The notes under the pieces were generated by a model. The model was not told where the DNA came from. It searched no databases and saw nothing but the letters and a program-made list of their open reading frames with translations. A stretch of 64,000 bases of DNA, from NCBI GenBank assembly GCA_029880245.1, contig JAOUOR010000001.1, positions 1 to 64,000 of the forward strand. The letters are read 5' to 3'. The stretch comes from Alphaproteobacteria bacterium. GTDB taxonomy: Bacteria > Pseudomonadota > Alphaproteobacteria > Micavibrionales > Micavibrionaceae. Each line of letters starts with the position of its first letter. The first letter of the stretch is position 1. Positions 1 through 8,511 of this stretch are shown here, piece by piece. Position numbers and translations under genes: made by a program.

Positions 1-211
1 GGTACATGCGGGCATCTTGTTCCGGCACATTTAAGTAAAACTGGTTCTCGATAATGTCTTTGAGGATATCAAGGACTTTTGTTTCATACTCATTTTGTGC
101 CACAGGGGCCTTCATATAGCTCTTGTCACTTTCGCTATAATCGGAATCCGCCAGAGCAGGGTTTCCCGTCAGAAAAAGAACAACCAGTAGTATTAAAAAC
201 TTTTTGATCAT
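1..211 (-). CDS. Secreted protein of unknown function, 3' part outside the window
   Basis: The reading frame opens with an ATG at 211 on the minus strand and runs off the left edge, so only about 70 residues are visible. They begin with a clear signal peptide: two lysines, a hydrophobic stretch of about 13 residues and a likely signal peptidase I site after Ala-Leu-Ala. The mature start is acidic and polar. No family is recognised. It is divergent from the gene at 356, so the 144 nt between them must hold both promoters. Confidence 0.7.
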   Translation of the reverse strand, partial: MIKKFLILLVVLFLTGNPALADSDYSESDKSYMKAPVAQNEYETKVLDILKDIIENQFYLNVPEQDARMY

Positions 212-355
212 ATCTCTAAACTAACAGCATTACATTACCAGTCCAGAGCCTATTTCTTATTTCTTTTTACATAGACATGTTTTATGTGGTATTTTTAAGT
301 ATGACTAAATATTCAGTTTAATTCTGGATGATAAGAAAAATAAAGGAGTAATTCT

Positions 356-1015
356 TTGGATGAGATTGATGATATAGAAAGAATAAAAGGTAGAGCTAAC
401 AAATTGTTTGCTGCGCTCGAAAGAGAGACTGGTGGACGTAGACGATTGCCACAGCAAGAAGAAATATCTTTGGGTAATTCCGAATCAAACGGGACTAGCG
501 ACAGACCAAGAGAAGGGGTAAAAGGCAAACCTGCTGCGGCAAATAATGAACTGGATCTGATACTACACAATAATTATCTTATGATCGATAATCATCCAAA
601 ATTTGGGGATGTTGGCGTAGACATGACAAAGATGACTGCACAAAATTCAGGAGATAATATAGTTGAAATGGAGCTTATGAAAACAGATCCTCAAATAAGT
701 AGCAGTTTTTTGGACAAAGTACACAAAATTCAGGAGAATAAACCAACATTAGACAGGATTGAAGGAGCGTCAATGACGCAAAATGATGATGGTTCAACTG
801 TTCTTCTGGCATATAAACAGCTGCATATGCTTATTGAAGAGGTAAATGGCAAAATGCTTGTGACAGCTGCAGATATCTTTAAGTTAGAAGAAGATTCTTC
901 ACTGAATATATGGCAGGCAACACTGCCTATGCCGTCAAGTCCTGAGCCTCAACTTCAAGCTAGCGCCTTAGAAACCTATGGAAACAAAGGAAATTCTACC
1001 GGACCAAAATTCTGA
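356..1015 (+). CDS. Hypothetical protein, 219 aa, TTG start
   Basis: The frame starts at a TTG with a good AAGGAG ribosome-binding site seven bases upstream (343-348), which decides the start. The protein is hydrophilic, has no signal peptide or membrane segment, and no domain is recognised. The N-terminal third is charged and probably disordered. The C-terminal half, from about residue 100, has alternating hydrophobic positions that suggest a small folded domain. It is convergent with the sigma-factor gene and ends 50 nt from it. Coding seems likely from length and RBS, but function is unknown. Confidence 0.6.
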   Translation: MDEIDDIERIKGRANKLFAALERETGGRRRLPQQEEISLGNSESNGTSDRPREGVKGKPAAANNELDLILHNNYLMIDNHPKFGDVGVDMTKMTAQNSGDNIVEMELMKTDPQISSSFLDKVHKIQENKPTLDRIEGASMTQNDDGSTVLLAYKQLHMLIEEVNGKMLVTAADIFKLEEDSSLNIWQATLPMPSSPEPQLQASALETYGNKGNSTGPKF

Positions 1016-1065
1016 TTCTCATCGTTGAGGAAGCGCAGATCATATCCAAATGACCGTGCTCCGGC

Positions 1066-2616
1066 CTATATTTCCGGTATGTTCAGAGAAAGGCCGCTCG
1101 TTTTTGCAATTTCTATTAGTTGTGGATTGTTCTTCAATTCTTCAAAATCTTCGCGTCTTATTCGATCGGCCATCTGACGGCTGATACTGTCTTTCTTACC
1201 TATGGTTCTTGTAGTTTCCTCATCATAACCCCCAAGTCCAAAGCGCCTTTTTATGACATTGAGTTTACGGGGATTGTTGCCTAAAACTTCTTCCAAAACC
1301 TTCAGAATTTTTTGACTCTGTTCTATTCTTTCAACTTCTTCAGAAGGGTCGTAACGTCCGTCTGTTAATTGATCGCCCAGTGTGTCCGACCTTTGATCAT
1401 GAGGATTAAGCGGCTGGCTGAAATAAGTAGGAAGAGCAGCAGCCTGCAGGATATCTATTATTTTATCAGATTCTATCTTTGTCTCTTTTGCGATCTCGTC
1501 ATATGTCGGCGTACGTCCTAGATTATCGGTCAGTGATTCTGTAGCTTCTAAAATAGATTTAAGTTCTTTGTCAGCATTAACTGGCAAGCGCACCATGCGC
1601 CCTTTATTTTTGATCGCACGTTCTATGGTTTCCTTGATCCACCATGTGGCATATGTGGAAAGCTTGCCACCCTTTTTCACGTTAAATTTATCTGCTGCGT
1701 TTATTAAACCTTCATTGCCCTCTTGAACCAGGTCATCGAATGCCATGCCGCTTCCCAAGTATTTTTTTGCAATAGGTATCACAAGCAGTAAATTTGCATT
1801 GACCATTTTCTTAAGCTCATCATTGAGGTTTACCTCTGATTTTTTCAGGAGATTCAATTTTTTCTTCTCCCCTTTTAGTCTATTTGCACGGGAATTGCCC
1901 TGATCTTGAGAGACTTCCTGTATGATCTTATCGCGTGCTTTTTCATGAATTTTCATATCGAACATGAGAGCGGCCAGATTTGTTTTTAATGTCTCGATTT
2001 TTTTATCTATTTTCTGCATTGAGCCATCTTTATTTCTCACTCGAAGGACTCCATCGCGCTTTTTTTGATATAAATCAAGGAGGTCTTGCCCCATATTGCC
2101 CGCCGTATCAATTTTTTTCTTCGCTTTCCGTTGGGCTATTAAGTCCTTTGAGGCTTTTGATTTCTTTGAGCTTTCTGCGGGTGTTTTCTTATATGAAGGG
2201 GATACATAAACAAGGTCTTTGACGATGATCTTTTGAACTTCGTCAGGAGTCTTACGCCCTTTGTTTTCAGCTTTACTTTTAGGTTCCTTAACAGATTTGC
2301 AGGTTTTTACAAAAAGGGTAAGTGCTGTTTCTGAATTGATGAGTGCGGTATAAAAGTCCTCCTTTTTATTATCTATTTCTGCGGCCAGAGCTTGCTCTTC
2401 CTCCCTTGAGAGTAGCTCAATTTCTTTTCTCTTCGACGAAGATACTTTAGTTTTCTTTTTCGATGAAGGCCTTAAATCATTCAAAGTTGCAATCACAGTT
2501 GCTTCCGCAATCTTTTTATATGTCTTTATCGATTCTCCTTCATCGAAACTTACTTCCGCCCCGTTGCCGGTAAATGCTGATTGCCCAAACGTACGGTTAA
2601 TCTTTTTTCCACCCAT
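1066..2616 (-). CDS. RNA polymerase sigma factor, sigma-70 family, divergent
   Basis: This 516-aa protein would direct RNA polymerase core to a promoter class. A region 1.2-like motif (LLSREEEQALA) lies near residue 68. A Lys-rich spacer of about 180 residues follows, then region 2 at 271-346 with the core-binding and -10 recognition parts (DDLVQEGNEGL, STYATWWIKETI). Region 3 spans about 347-410 and region 4 about 437-497. Region 4 is atypical: the usual start of the 4.2 helix-turn-helix (TLEEVG) reads TTRTIGKKD, and the recognition part lacks the common RERIRQIE pattern. It is shorter than a housekeeping RpoD and is more likely an alternative or group-2 sigma. Regulon unknown. It is divergent from the rimK-like gene. 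Confidence 0.88.
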   Translation of the reverse strand: MGGKKINRTFGQSAFTGNGAEVSFDEGESIKTYKKIAEATVIATLNDLRPSSKKKTKVSSSKRKEIELLSREEEQALAAEIDNKKEDFYTALINSETALTLFVKTCKSVKEPKSKAENKGRKTPDEVQKIIVKDLVYVSPSYKKTPAESSKKSKASKDLIAQRKAKKKIDTAGNMGQDLLDLYQKKRDGVLRVRNKDGSMQKIDKKIETLKTNLAALMFDMKIHEKARDKIIQEVSQDQGNSRANRLKGEKKKLNLLKKSEVNLNDELKKMVNANLLLVIPIAKKYLGSGMAFDDLVQEGNEGLINAADKFNVKKGGKLSTYATWWIKETIERAIKNKGRMVRLPVNADKELKSILEATESLTDNLGRTPTYDEIAKETKIESDKIIDILQAAALPTYFSQPLNPHDQRSDTLGDQLTDGRYDPSEEVERIEQSQKILKVLEEVLGNNPRKLNVIKRRFGLGGYDEETTRTIGKKDSISRQMADRIRREDFEELKNNPQLIEIAKTSGLSLNIPEI

Positions 2617-2799
2617 TTTCTGCCTATCTCTTTTTGGTTTATTTTATAGTAGCTATGTCAGATGTATTATTGCCATTTTATTGTCACTATTCTGTAAAAT
2701 CAATAAAATTATGGGTAATGATTCTATATGAACATAAATGTATCTTTTTTGTTGTTTTCAACTTAATGTATATCTCTTTTTAAACGAAGATGCTGCCGA

Positions 2800-4170
2800 A
2801 TGAAAAAAGTTATTATAGGAAAAGAAGAATGGTGTTCCTTGCCGGAGCTTGGCTTGCCGGCTATCAAGGCGCGCATAGATTCAGGAGCGAAGACTTCGTC
2901 TTTGCATGCGTTTAATATTAATACGTTTGAAAAAGACGGGAAAAATTACGCGCATTTCGATATTCATCCCGTGCAGGGTAACCGCAAAATCATACAAAGT
3001 TGCCGCGGCCTTGTTGTAGATAAAAGGGCTGTCAAAAGCTCGAGCGGAGATAAGGAACGGCGCCTTGTGATCCGTACGCCTGTTATTCTGGGCGAGCAGA
3101 GCTGGGATATTGAAATTACCCTGACCAATCGCGATTCTATGGGCTACCGGATGCTGATCGGGCGCGAAGCTATGGCCGGACGTGCTTTGATTGATCCGAA
3201 TGCTTCGTTCTGTTTGGGTGAGATTGAAGAGAAAGAGGCCATCAAACATTATAACGTCGTGTCCCACCGCAAGAGCGGTTTGAAAATATTATTATTGGCG
3301 AGTAATCCTGATCTTTATTCCAATAAGCGGATTATGGAGGCAGGAGAAGAGCGCGGACATGAAATGACTTTCGTGAATATCAGCCAGTGCTATATGAATA
3401 TCAGCGCAACCAATCCCGAAGTGCATTATCGCGGAGGGGAGTTGTTGGAGAATGTGGATGCGGTCATTCCCAGAATCAAGCCGAAAATGACATTTTATGG
3501 TTGTGCGATTACGCGGCAATTTTCCTCGATAGGGGCGTATTGCCTGAATAGCTCTTTGGCGATTGCGAGGTCAAGAGATAAGCTGCGTTCGTTGCAAGAG
3601 CTGTCCAATAAGCGTATTCCTATGCCTACGTCTGGTTTTGCCAAGTCGCCTGTGGATACGAAGGAAATCATAAAAATGGTCAATGGTGCGCCTTTGGTGG
3701 TTAAACTGTTGGAGGGGACACAGGGGCGCGGCGTGGTGCTGGCGGAAACCAATAAGGCGGCGGAGAGTGTGATTAATGCGTTTAAAAGCCTTAATACGAA
3801 TATTCTGGTGCAGGAATTTATCAAAGAAGCCAATGGCGAGGATATAAGATGTTTTGTCATTGACGGCAAGGTGGTTGGTGCAATTCAGCGTAAGGCAGCG
3901 GCTGGAGAGTTCAGGGCTAATTTGCATCTGGGTGGCTCGGCCAGTACGGTGAATATCACAGCAGAGGAACGCAAAATTGCGGTGAAGGCAACCAAGACGA
4001 TGGGGCTTGTCGTGGCGGGGGTGGATATTATTCGCTCCAAGGACGGACCGAAAGTGCTGGAGATCAATTCTTCTCCGGGGTTAGAAGGCATCGAGGAAAT
4101 TACGGATAAAGACATTGCCGGAATGATGATTCAGGCGGTTGAGCGGAATGTGAAGAAGAGTAAAAGCTAG
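2800..4170 (+). CDS. rimK: RimB-RimK fusion: RimK-associated protease-like domain plus ATP-grasp ligase
   Basis: Residues 1-140 match the RimK-associated zinc-protease-like domain ([11 protein letters not shown] near 27, then LIGREAM). The remainder is an ATP-grasp ligase of the RimK family, which adds glutamate residues to the C-terminus of ribosomal protein S6. ATP-grasp features include [28 protein letters not shown] and the Mg-binding end [15 protein letters not shown]. In many bacteria these are two genes; here they are one 456-aa chain. Its presumed substrate S6 is encoded at 18316. The 3' end overlaps the convergent reductase gene by 4 nt. The S6 link comes from the family, not from anything seen here. 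Confidence 0.88.
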   Translation: MKKVIIGKEEWCSLPELGLPAIKARIDSGAKTSSLHAFNINTFEKDGKNYAHFDIHPVQGNRKIIQSCRGLVVDKRAVKSSSGDKERRLVIRTPVILGEQSWDIEITLTNRDSMGYRMLIGREAMAGRALIDPNASFCLGEIEEKEAIKHYNVVSHRKSGLKILLLASNPDLYSNKRIMEAGEERGHEMTFVNISQCYMNISATNPEVHYRGGELLENVDAVIPRIKPKMTFYGCAITRQFSSIGAYCLNSSLAIARSRDKLRSLQELSNKRIPMPTSGFAKSPVDTKEIIKMVNGAPLVVKLLEGTQGRGVVLAETNKAAESVINAFKSLNTNILVQEFIKEANGEDIRCFVIDGKVVGAIQRKAAAGEFRANLHLGGSASTVNITAEERKIAVKATKTMGLVVAGVDIIRSKDGPKVLEINSSPGLEGIEEITDKDIAGMMIQAVERNVKKSKS

Positions 4171-5270
4171 CTTGTTTTCCATTTAATATCAAATTCACTT
4201 AAGGCCTTTAGATACTCCTCCAGCGTGATAAAGCCGGTGCAGGGATAGGCGCCTGTTTCGGTGATTTGATCGCTGGCGATTTTCTTGGCCATAAGGATGG
4301 CGGGCATGCTCGGGATGTTAAGCCCGTCTCCGTGATGCGCCACCAGATCAAAGGTAAGGTCCTTGTCTTTACCGCTCTCATCCTTACCCGATAGCATCAT
4401 GTAAAAACCGCTATCATCACTGCCGAGGGGATCGAGAAGCAAAGAGAGTTTCAGCAAGATGGGCGCAGAACTTTGCAGGGAGCGGAGAATTTTCAAGCGC
4501 ACCAGCCATGATAAAAGCCACAAACCTCTATGCAGGATTTTAAGCTCCAGCCCTGCGCGAAAGCGGATGGTTTTAAGATCGGGGTAAGCTTTAGGGAAAA
4601 TCTCCAGATCGGGGATATCGCAATTGCCCAGCAGGCGTTTGTTAAGCCCGTAAAATTTCCGCGCTTTCATATCATGCCAGCCATAGATTTCCTGCATTTT
4701 TCCGTCAATCAGGGTCGTAAAGGGCTTTCCGGCGTAACTTAGCACTGCATAAGTGGTCGCCAGTCCTCTATTGGTGCGCTGCGCTGTGGTGATAGCGTAT
4801 TCGATTTTTTCAAGAGTTTTGAACTCCTTTTTGTAATGATCGACCAAAGCACTTGTCAGGCAGGGAACGGAGCTTGCGCCGGAGCATATAAGCACGTTTT
4901 TTTCCTTGGCCGCTGCGTCCAGCTCTCCGATATTGGCGACAAAATCCCGCCCATCGGCAAGGTCGATATAATGACAGCCCCACGTGATGCAGCTTTTCGC
5001 GACGTGATAACCTTGTGATTGAAACGGGCCGGAAGTATGGATAACAATATCGGGTTTTATCTGTCCGAGTTTCTCGGGCAGGTTTTTATCAATATCCAGA
5101 GCGGCGGATTCGGGCGGGTTGGCGGCTTTAAGAGTGGCCGCAAAGGCCTTGGCCTTATTAAGGCTGCGCCCCGAAATAATCAGGGTTATAGTGCTCTCCC
5201 GTGCCAGATGCTTTGCAATAAAGCGCCCGAAATTCCCGTAACCGCCGATGATGAGGATGCGCGTGGTCAT
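4167..5270 (-). CDS. Saccharopine dehydrogenase-like NAD(P)-binding protein
   Basis: A 367-aa protein opening with a Rossmann nucleotide-binding motif ([17 protein letters not shown]). It continues like the saccharopine dehydrogenase NADP-binding superfamily: ISGRSLNKA, then [19 protein letters not shown] and [10 protein letters not shown]. The family includes oxidoreductases and trans-acting enoyl reductases; the substrate cannot be told. No membrane anchor is evident. The membrane protein gene at 5275 ends its reading frame upstream with only a 4-nt gap, so the two are probably cotranscribed. Family assignment is firm, reaction unknown. Confidence 0.8.
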   Translation of the reverse strand: MTTRILIIGGYGNFGRFIAKHLARESTITLIISGRSLNKAKAFAATLKAANPPESAALDIDKNLPEKLGQIKPDIVIHTSGPFQSQGYHVAKSCITWGCHYIDLADGRDFVANIGELDAAAKEKNVLICSGASSVPCLTSALVDHYKKEFKTLEKIEYAITTAQRTNRGLATTYAVLSYAGKPFTTLIDGKMQEIYGWHDMKARKFYGLNKRLLGNCDIPDLEIFPKAYPDLKTIRFRAGLELKILHRGLWLLSWLVRLKILRSLQSSAPILLKLSLLLDPLGSDDSGFYMMLSGKDESGKDKDLTFDLVAHHGDGLNIPSMPAILMAKKIASDQITETGAYPCTGFITLEEYLKALSEFDIKWKTS

Positions 5271-5274
5271 TGGG

Positions 5275-6480
5275 TTATTCTTTTGTTACTGCAAACGACA
5301 GTATGAATTCTAAAATAGATTTACGCATCTCAAAATAACTGTCTAATTCATTCTTATCAAAAGCATAACTGACGTAATATTTGTTCGTATTGGAATTATC
5401 TGTACAAGTGCGCTTGCACGTCTTGCATTCTTGTTCGTCTTTACATTGGGCATAGTACTGATAAGTATTGTTCTTTCTTGTTACTTCTTTCTTACACCAA
5501 GTATCAGGCATACATTGAAGAATATTTGTAATTTCCCCTTCACTATTTTTGAATAGGTAGATATCGTGCTCTATGCTGTTTCTATCTTTTATTTGGTGTG
5601 CATAATATATCAACCAATTTCCAGATTTTTCAGGGGGCATATCATATACTGGCTTGCTTGATTTATCTCTGTAATGAGTTTTCTTTTTTTGCTTTTCAAA
5701 AAAATCATTTCTGTGGTCAAAAATTTCCTTGTCACTGAATGCTTTGTAATGTGGTCTAAGGGTAACAGCTAAAGCTCCCTTATTTTGTATTTCTAGTGCA
5801 TCATAGGGGATTTCAAATTGTGCAAATGGATATGCACTTCTGTTTATTATTACCCAAAACCCTGACGGCTCTACTTCAGGTTTTTCCTTGTCCACTAAAG
5901 GCCATTTTTTTAGATACTTTCTTGGTACTGAAAACTTATCATGCCACAAATTCATCTTAACAAACCTGTTTGAACTTTCTGGTGGGATCAAATATGCGCG
6001 ATAAGCAAATACAGAGATAGCAGGCAGAAAAACCAAAACAAGCATGATCAATGCAATTCTGGACTCCTTGTCTTTGATTAAAGACTTTTTGTGAACAACG
6101 AGGGTTTTCCCTGTCCTATATATGAAACGAAATGAGGTAAAAACACTTAAAAGCAATACACCGATCAAAAAAAGTATCCAAAAAAACTGTAATATTTCGA
6201 AATGAAATAAAGAAACAAAAAGACCATAGCCCATGAGGACTGCTGCGGCGATTACAATAGGTGAAAAAAACATCAAGTATAGTGATAGGAAACCACCCCA
6301 AACACTGTTGTCACATTTCACTTGAATAATCATTTGACCCGAATAGTAACATCCGGGAAGGACCTCCACCAAAAAACTGAGAAACGGTGTAATAGATAAG
6401 AAAGAGGCAAGGCAGAAAAACCCTATAAAATCTAGTAATAAGGAAAATCTTTTCTTTGAAATGAGCTTTTTAACTATCAT
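5275..6480 (-). CDS. Hypothetical membrane protein with Cys-rich C-terminal region
   Basis: A 401-aa protein with about four hydrophobic membrane segments in the first 180 residues. A soluble domain of about 200 residues follows and includes a dense cysteine cluster late in the chain (CKDEQECKTCKRTC). If the soluble part is periplasmic the cysteines could form disulfides; if cytoplasmic they could bind metal. Base composition is more AT-rich than the neighbouring fabG and reductase genes, consistent with an accessory gene. No family recognised. It lies 4 nt before the reductase gene on the same strand. Confidence 0.6.
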   Translation of the reverse strand: MIVKKLISKKRFSLLLDFIGFFCLASFLSITPFLSFLVEVLPGCYYSGQMIIQVKCDNSVWGGFLSLYLMFFSPIVIAAAVLMGYGLFVSLFHFEILQFFWILFLIGVLLLSVFTSFRFIYRTGKTLVVHKKSLIKDKESRIALIMLVLVFLPAISVFAYRAYLIPPESSNRFVKMNLWHDKFSVPRKYLKKWPLVDKEKPEVEPSGFWVIINRSAYPFAQFEIPYDALEIQNKGALAVTLRPHYKAFSDKEIFDHRNDFFEKQKKKTHYRDKSSKPVYDMPPEKSGNWLIYYAHQIKDRNSIEHDIYLFKNSEGEITNILQCMPDTWCKKEVTRKNNTYQYYAQCKDEQECKTCKRTCTDNSNTNKYYVSYAFDKNELDSYFEMRKSILEFILSFAVTKE

Positions 6481-6551
6481 TTTTATAATATGGTATCCTT
6501 TACCTTAAATCGACCTTATATACTCATAAGCCGTGTCTGTACATTTTCCCA

Positions 6552-7019
6552 TCATACCGGTTTCATCACCATCAAAAAGAAGATTATAACCAATCCGGTG
6601 AAGGCGGGCCAGCCGAGGATAAACCAGAGCTTGAAAAGCCTGTTATAGCGCTCGGGCAGCGGGGTGTTTGTCTCTAGTGACCCAGCGATCATGGTTTTTA
6701 GCTGCACTTGTATCCACACCACAGGCAGCCAGCATGCCCCCGCGATAATATAAAGGATATAGGTGATCACAAGCCATAAATCATCCCAGCCATAGCTGCC
6801 TTGCCAAACGAGCCAAGCCCCGCTCAGGGGCTGCACTATTACGGCTGGGAGGGTAAAGACATAATCCGCCAGCACTGTATTACGCGCCGCATATAATTTC
6901 TCGTGCAGATTATCGGTAAAGTGCGAGCGGAGCATGAAAAACGCGATGCCAGTTCCTGTGCCGAATAAAACGGTCCCGCTCAGGATATGCAGCGTTTTTA
7001 CGATTAAGTATGTGTCCAT
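6552..7019 (-). CDS. DUF2269-type integral membrane protein
   Basis: A 155-aa protein with four predicted membrane helices. The opening (LIVKTLHILSGTVLFGTGTGIAF) carries the histidine-containing first helix of the DUF2269 family of small inner-membrane proteins, and the PLSGAWLVW segment also fits. Function of the family is not established. It starts 8 nt after the fabG stop, so it is probably in the fabG transcript. Confidence 0.72.
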   Translation of the reverse strand: MDTYLIVKTLHILSGTVLFGTGTGIAFFMLRSHFTDNLHEKLYAARNTVLADYVFTLPAVIVQPLSGAWLVWQGSYGWDDLWLVITYILYIIAGACWLPVVWIQVQLKTMIAGSLETNTPLPERYNRLFKLWFILGWPAFTGLVIIFFLMVMKPV

Positions 7020-7027
7020 AAATCCTT

Positions 7028-7765
7028 CTAAATCATCACCATGCCGCCATTTACATGGATGGTCTGGCCTGTGACGTATTCGGCTTCATTGCTGGCCAGA
7101 TAACAAGCGGCGGCGGCGATGTCCTCGCTTGTGCCCATTTTATTCGCCGGAATGGTTGCGTTGATCTTGGCTTTTTGATCGTCAGTAAGCACATCGGTCA
7201 TGGCTGTGGCGATAAAGCCGGGGGCGATGCAATTGACGGTAATGCCGCGGCTGGCGATTTCTGCGGCCATGGCCTTGGACCAGCCGATCATGCCTGCCTT
7301 GGAGGCTACGTAGTTGGCTTGGCCCGGATTGCCCGTTACGCCCACAACAGAGGAAATATTGATAATGCGCCCGTTTCTGCGTTTCATCATGCCGCGCTGT
7401 ACGGCTTGGGCAAGCTTGAAAGGCGCGGTCAGATTGACATCCAGAACTTCCTGCCAGTCGGCGCCGCTCATACGCATAGACAGACCATCACGGGTCAGCC
7501 CTGCATTATTCACCAGAATATCAATCTGGTCCATAGTGTCTTCGGCGCGTTTGATAAGGTCCTTTATGGCATCTTCATTTGAAAGATCAGCTTGCAGCAC
7601 ATGAACGCGCTCGCCCAGTTCTTTTGCAAGCTCGTCCAGTTTTTCCTGATTGCGGCCCGATATGGCGACAGTTGCGCCTTGAGCATGTAATGCCGTAGCA
7701 ATAGCACCGCCAATTCCGCCCGTAGCGCCAGTTACCAATGCTTTTTTATCTGTCAGATCGAACAT
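7028..7765 (-). CDS. fabG: 3-oxoacyl-[acyl-carrier-protein] reductase
   Basis: FabG reduces beta-ketoacyl-ACP with NADPH in type II fatty-acid elongation. This 245-aa short-chain dehydrogenase has the cofactor loop GATGGIG near residue 15, the NNAG motif near 87, and the Ser-Tyr-Lys catalytic set in SSVVGVTGNPGQANYVASKAG. Length and the C-terminal VNGGMVMI end are typical. In many genomes fabD, fabG, acpP and fabF are adjacent; here fabD is 12 kb away on the other strand, so the cluster is dispersed. It is followed by the DUF2269 gene. Confidence 0.93.
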   Translation of the reverse strand: MFDLTDKKALVTGATGGIGGAIATALHAQGATVAISGRNQEKLDELAKELGERVHVLQADLSNEDAIKDLIKRAEDTMDQIDILVNNAGLTRDGLSMRMSGADWQEVLDVNLTAPFKLAQAVQRGMMKRRNGRIINISSVVGVTGNPGQANYVASKAGMIGWSKAMAAEIASRGITVNCIAPGFIATAMTDVLTDDQKAKINATIPANKMGTSEDIAAAACYLASNEAEYVTGQTIHVNGGMVMI

Positions 7766-7999
7766 AGTTTTTTAACCTTTTTTGTTTACCATTAGGACAT
7801 ATTTAAAGCGTAGATTAGGGCTTGTAAAGTTGAGAATGATTTATAACGGAATGGCCCTTATTTGACATAAAATATTGAGTAAAGGAGAAAAAACCTGCAT
7901 AAAAATATTGACAAATACGTATAGAGGTATAGTAAATTTATGTACTTTACGTAATTTATTTGGTATTTTGTCCCTATATTACAGGTTATTTAAAAGCAT

Positions 8000-8176
8000 A
8001 TGGGCTTTTTAGAATTAAGACAGCAATTTGGCAAACATGTCGGCGTGCAATTCGCCGAGGAACGGCCTAGTGTGGGAATTCCGAGTAAAGTGTTGTCAGA
8101 GGTATTTGGTCCTGCGGGTCAGGGTATGCACGGTATGTCACAAGAAGTGGGGCATGATCATGAACAATCTTTATGA
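8000..8176 (+). CDS. Small hypothetical protein, 58 aa, upstream member of an overlapping pair
   Basis: An ATG at 8000 opens a 58-codon frame ending at TGA 8174-8176. Its product begins MGFLELRQQFGKHVGVQF and ends with a His-rich tail. It overlaps the start of the next gene by about 20 nt, the arrangement seen in translationally coupled genes. The overlap also argues that the long in-frame extension upstream of the next gene is not translated. A TTGACA hexamer near 7909 may belong to its promoter. No family recognised; coding status is inferred from context. Confidence 0.45.
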   Translation: MGFLELRQQFGKHVGVQFAEERPSVGIPSKVLSEVFGPAGQGMHGMSQEVGHDHEQSL

Positions 8177-8498
8177 TATGCTCTATACGACGCGTCAGGC
8201 CGTTCAGGAGGCCTTTTCCAAGGAAAGCGTGTTTTCGCCCGAGCGCAATGCCATGCTTAATGCACTGCAAGGTATCTTAGAGCGCTGTGAGGGGGAGGAC
8301 ACTGAAATCATCGAGGTTGATTACGAGGATATCTTTAACCTCTATAAACACCGCCATGTGATTAATGATGCTGCCCATATTCATGAGGCTTTTATGGGCA
8401 ACCGCGCTTTGGCGTCGTCTTTGCGGCAAATTGCCCTGAATATTGAAGTCGCGCAGGGCAATAACTGGATGCCACAAGATTCAGCGGCGAAATCCTAG
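8154..8498 (+). CDS. Hypothetical protein, about 112-114 aa
   Basis: The frame is open from 8028, but the first 42 residues of that version are Cys/Arg-rich and unlike the rest, and they lie antiparallel to nothing but the coding frame of the small upstream gene. Starts at 8154 or 8160 (MNNLYDMLYTTRQAV) give a sensible acidic, mainly helical protein. There are no membrane segments and no recognised domain. It overlaps the 58-aa gene, suggesting coupled translation. It ends 14 nt before the convergent mrcA gene. Confidence 0.6.
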   Translation: MIMNNLYDMLYTTRQAVQEAFSKESVFSPERNAMLNALQGILERCEGEDTEIIEVDYEDIFNLYKHRHVINDAAHIHEAFMGNRALASSLRQIALNIEVAQGNNWMPQDSAAKS

Positions 8499-8511
8499 GA
8501 TTTGGTGATTT

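Noticed and set aside
7055..7604. Long open frames on the strand opposite fabG and other large genes.
   Set aside because: They are antisense shadows of well-supported genes, with no ribosome-binding site and no protein-like composition.
8028..8153. Upstream extension of the 112-aa orphan.
   Set aside because: The extension overlaps the 58-aa frame, gives a Cys/Arg-rich segment unlike the rest, and has no ribosome-binding site.
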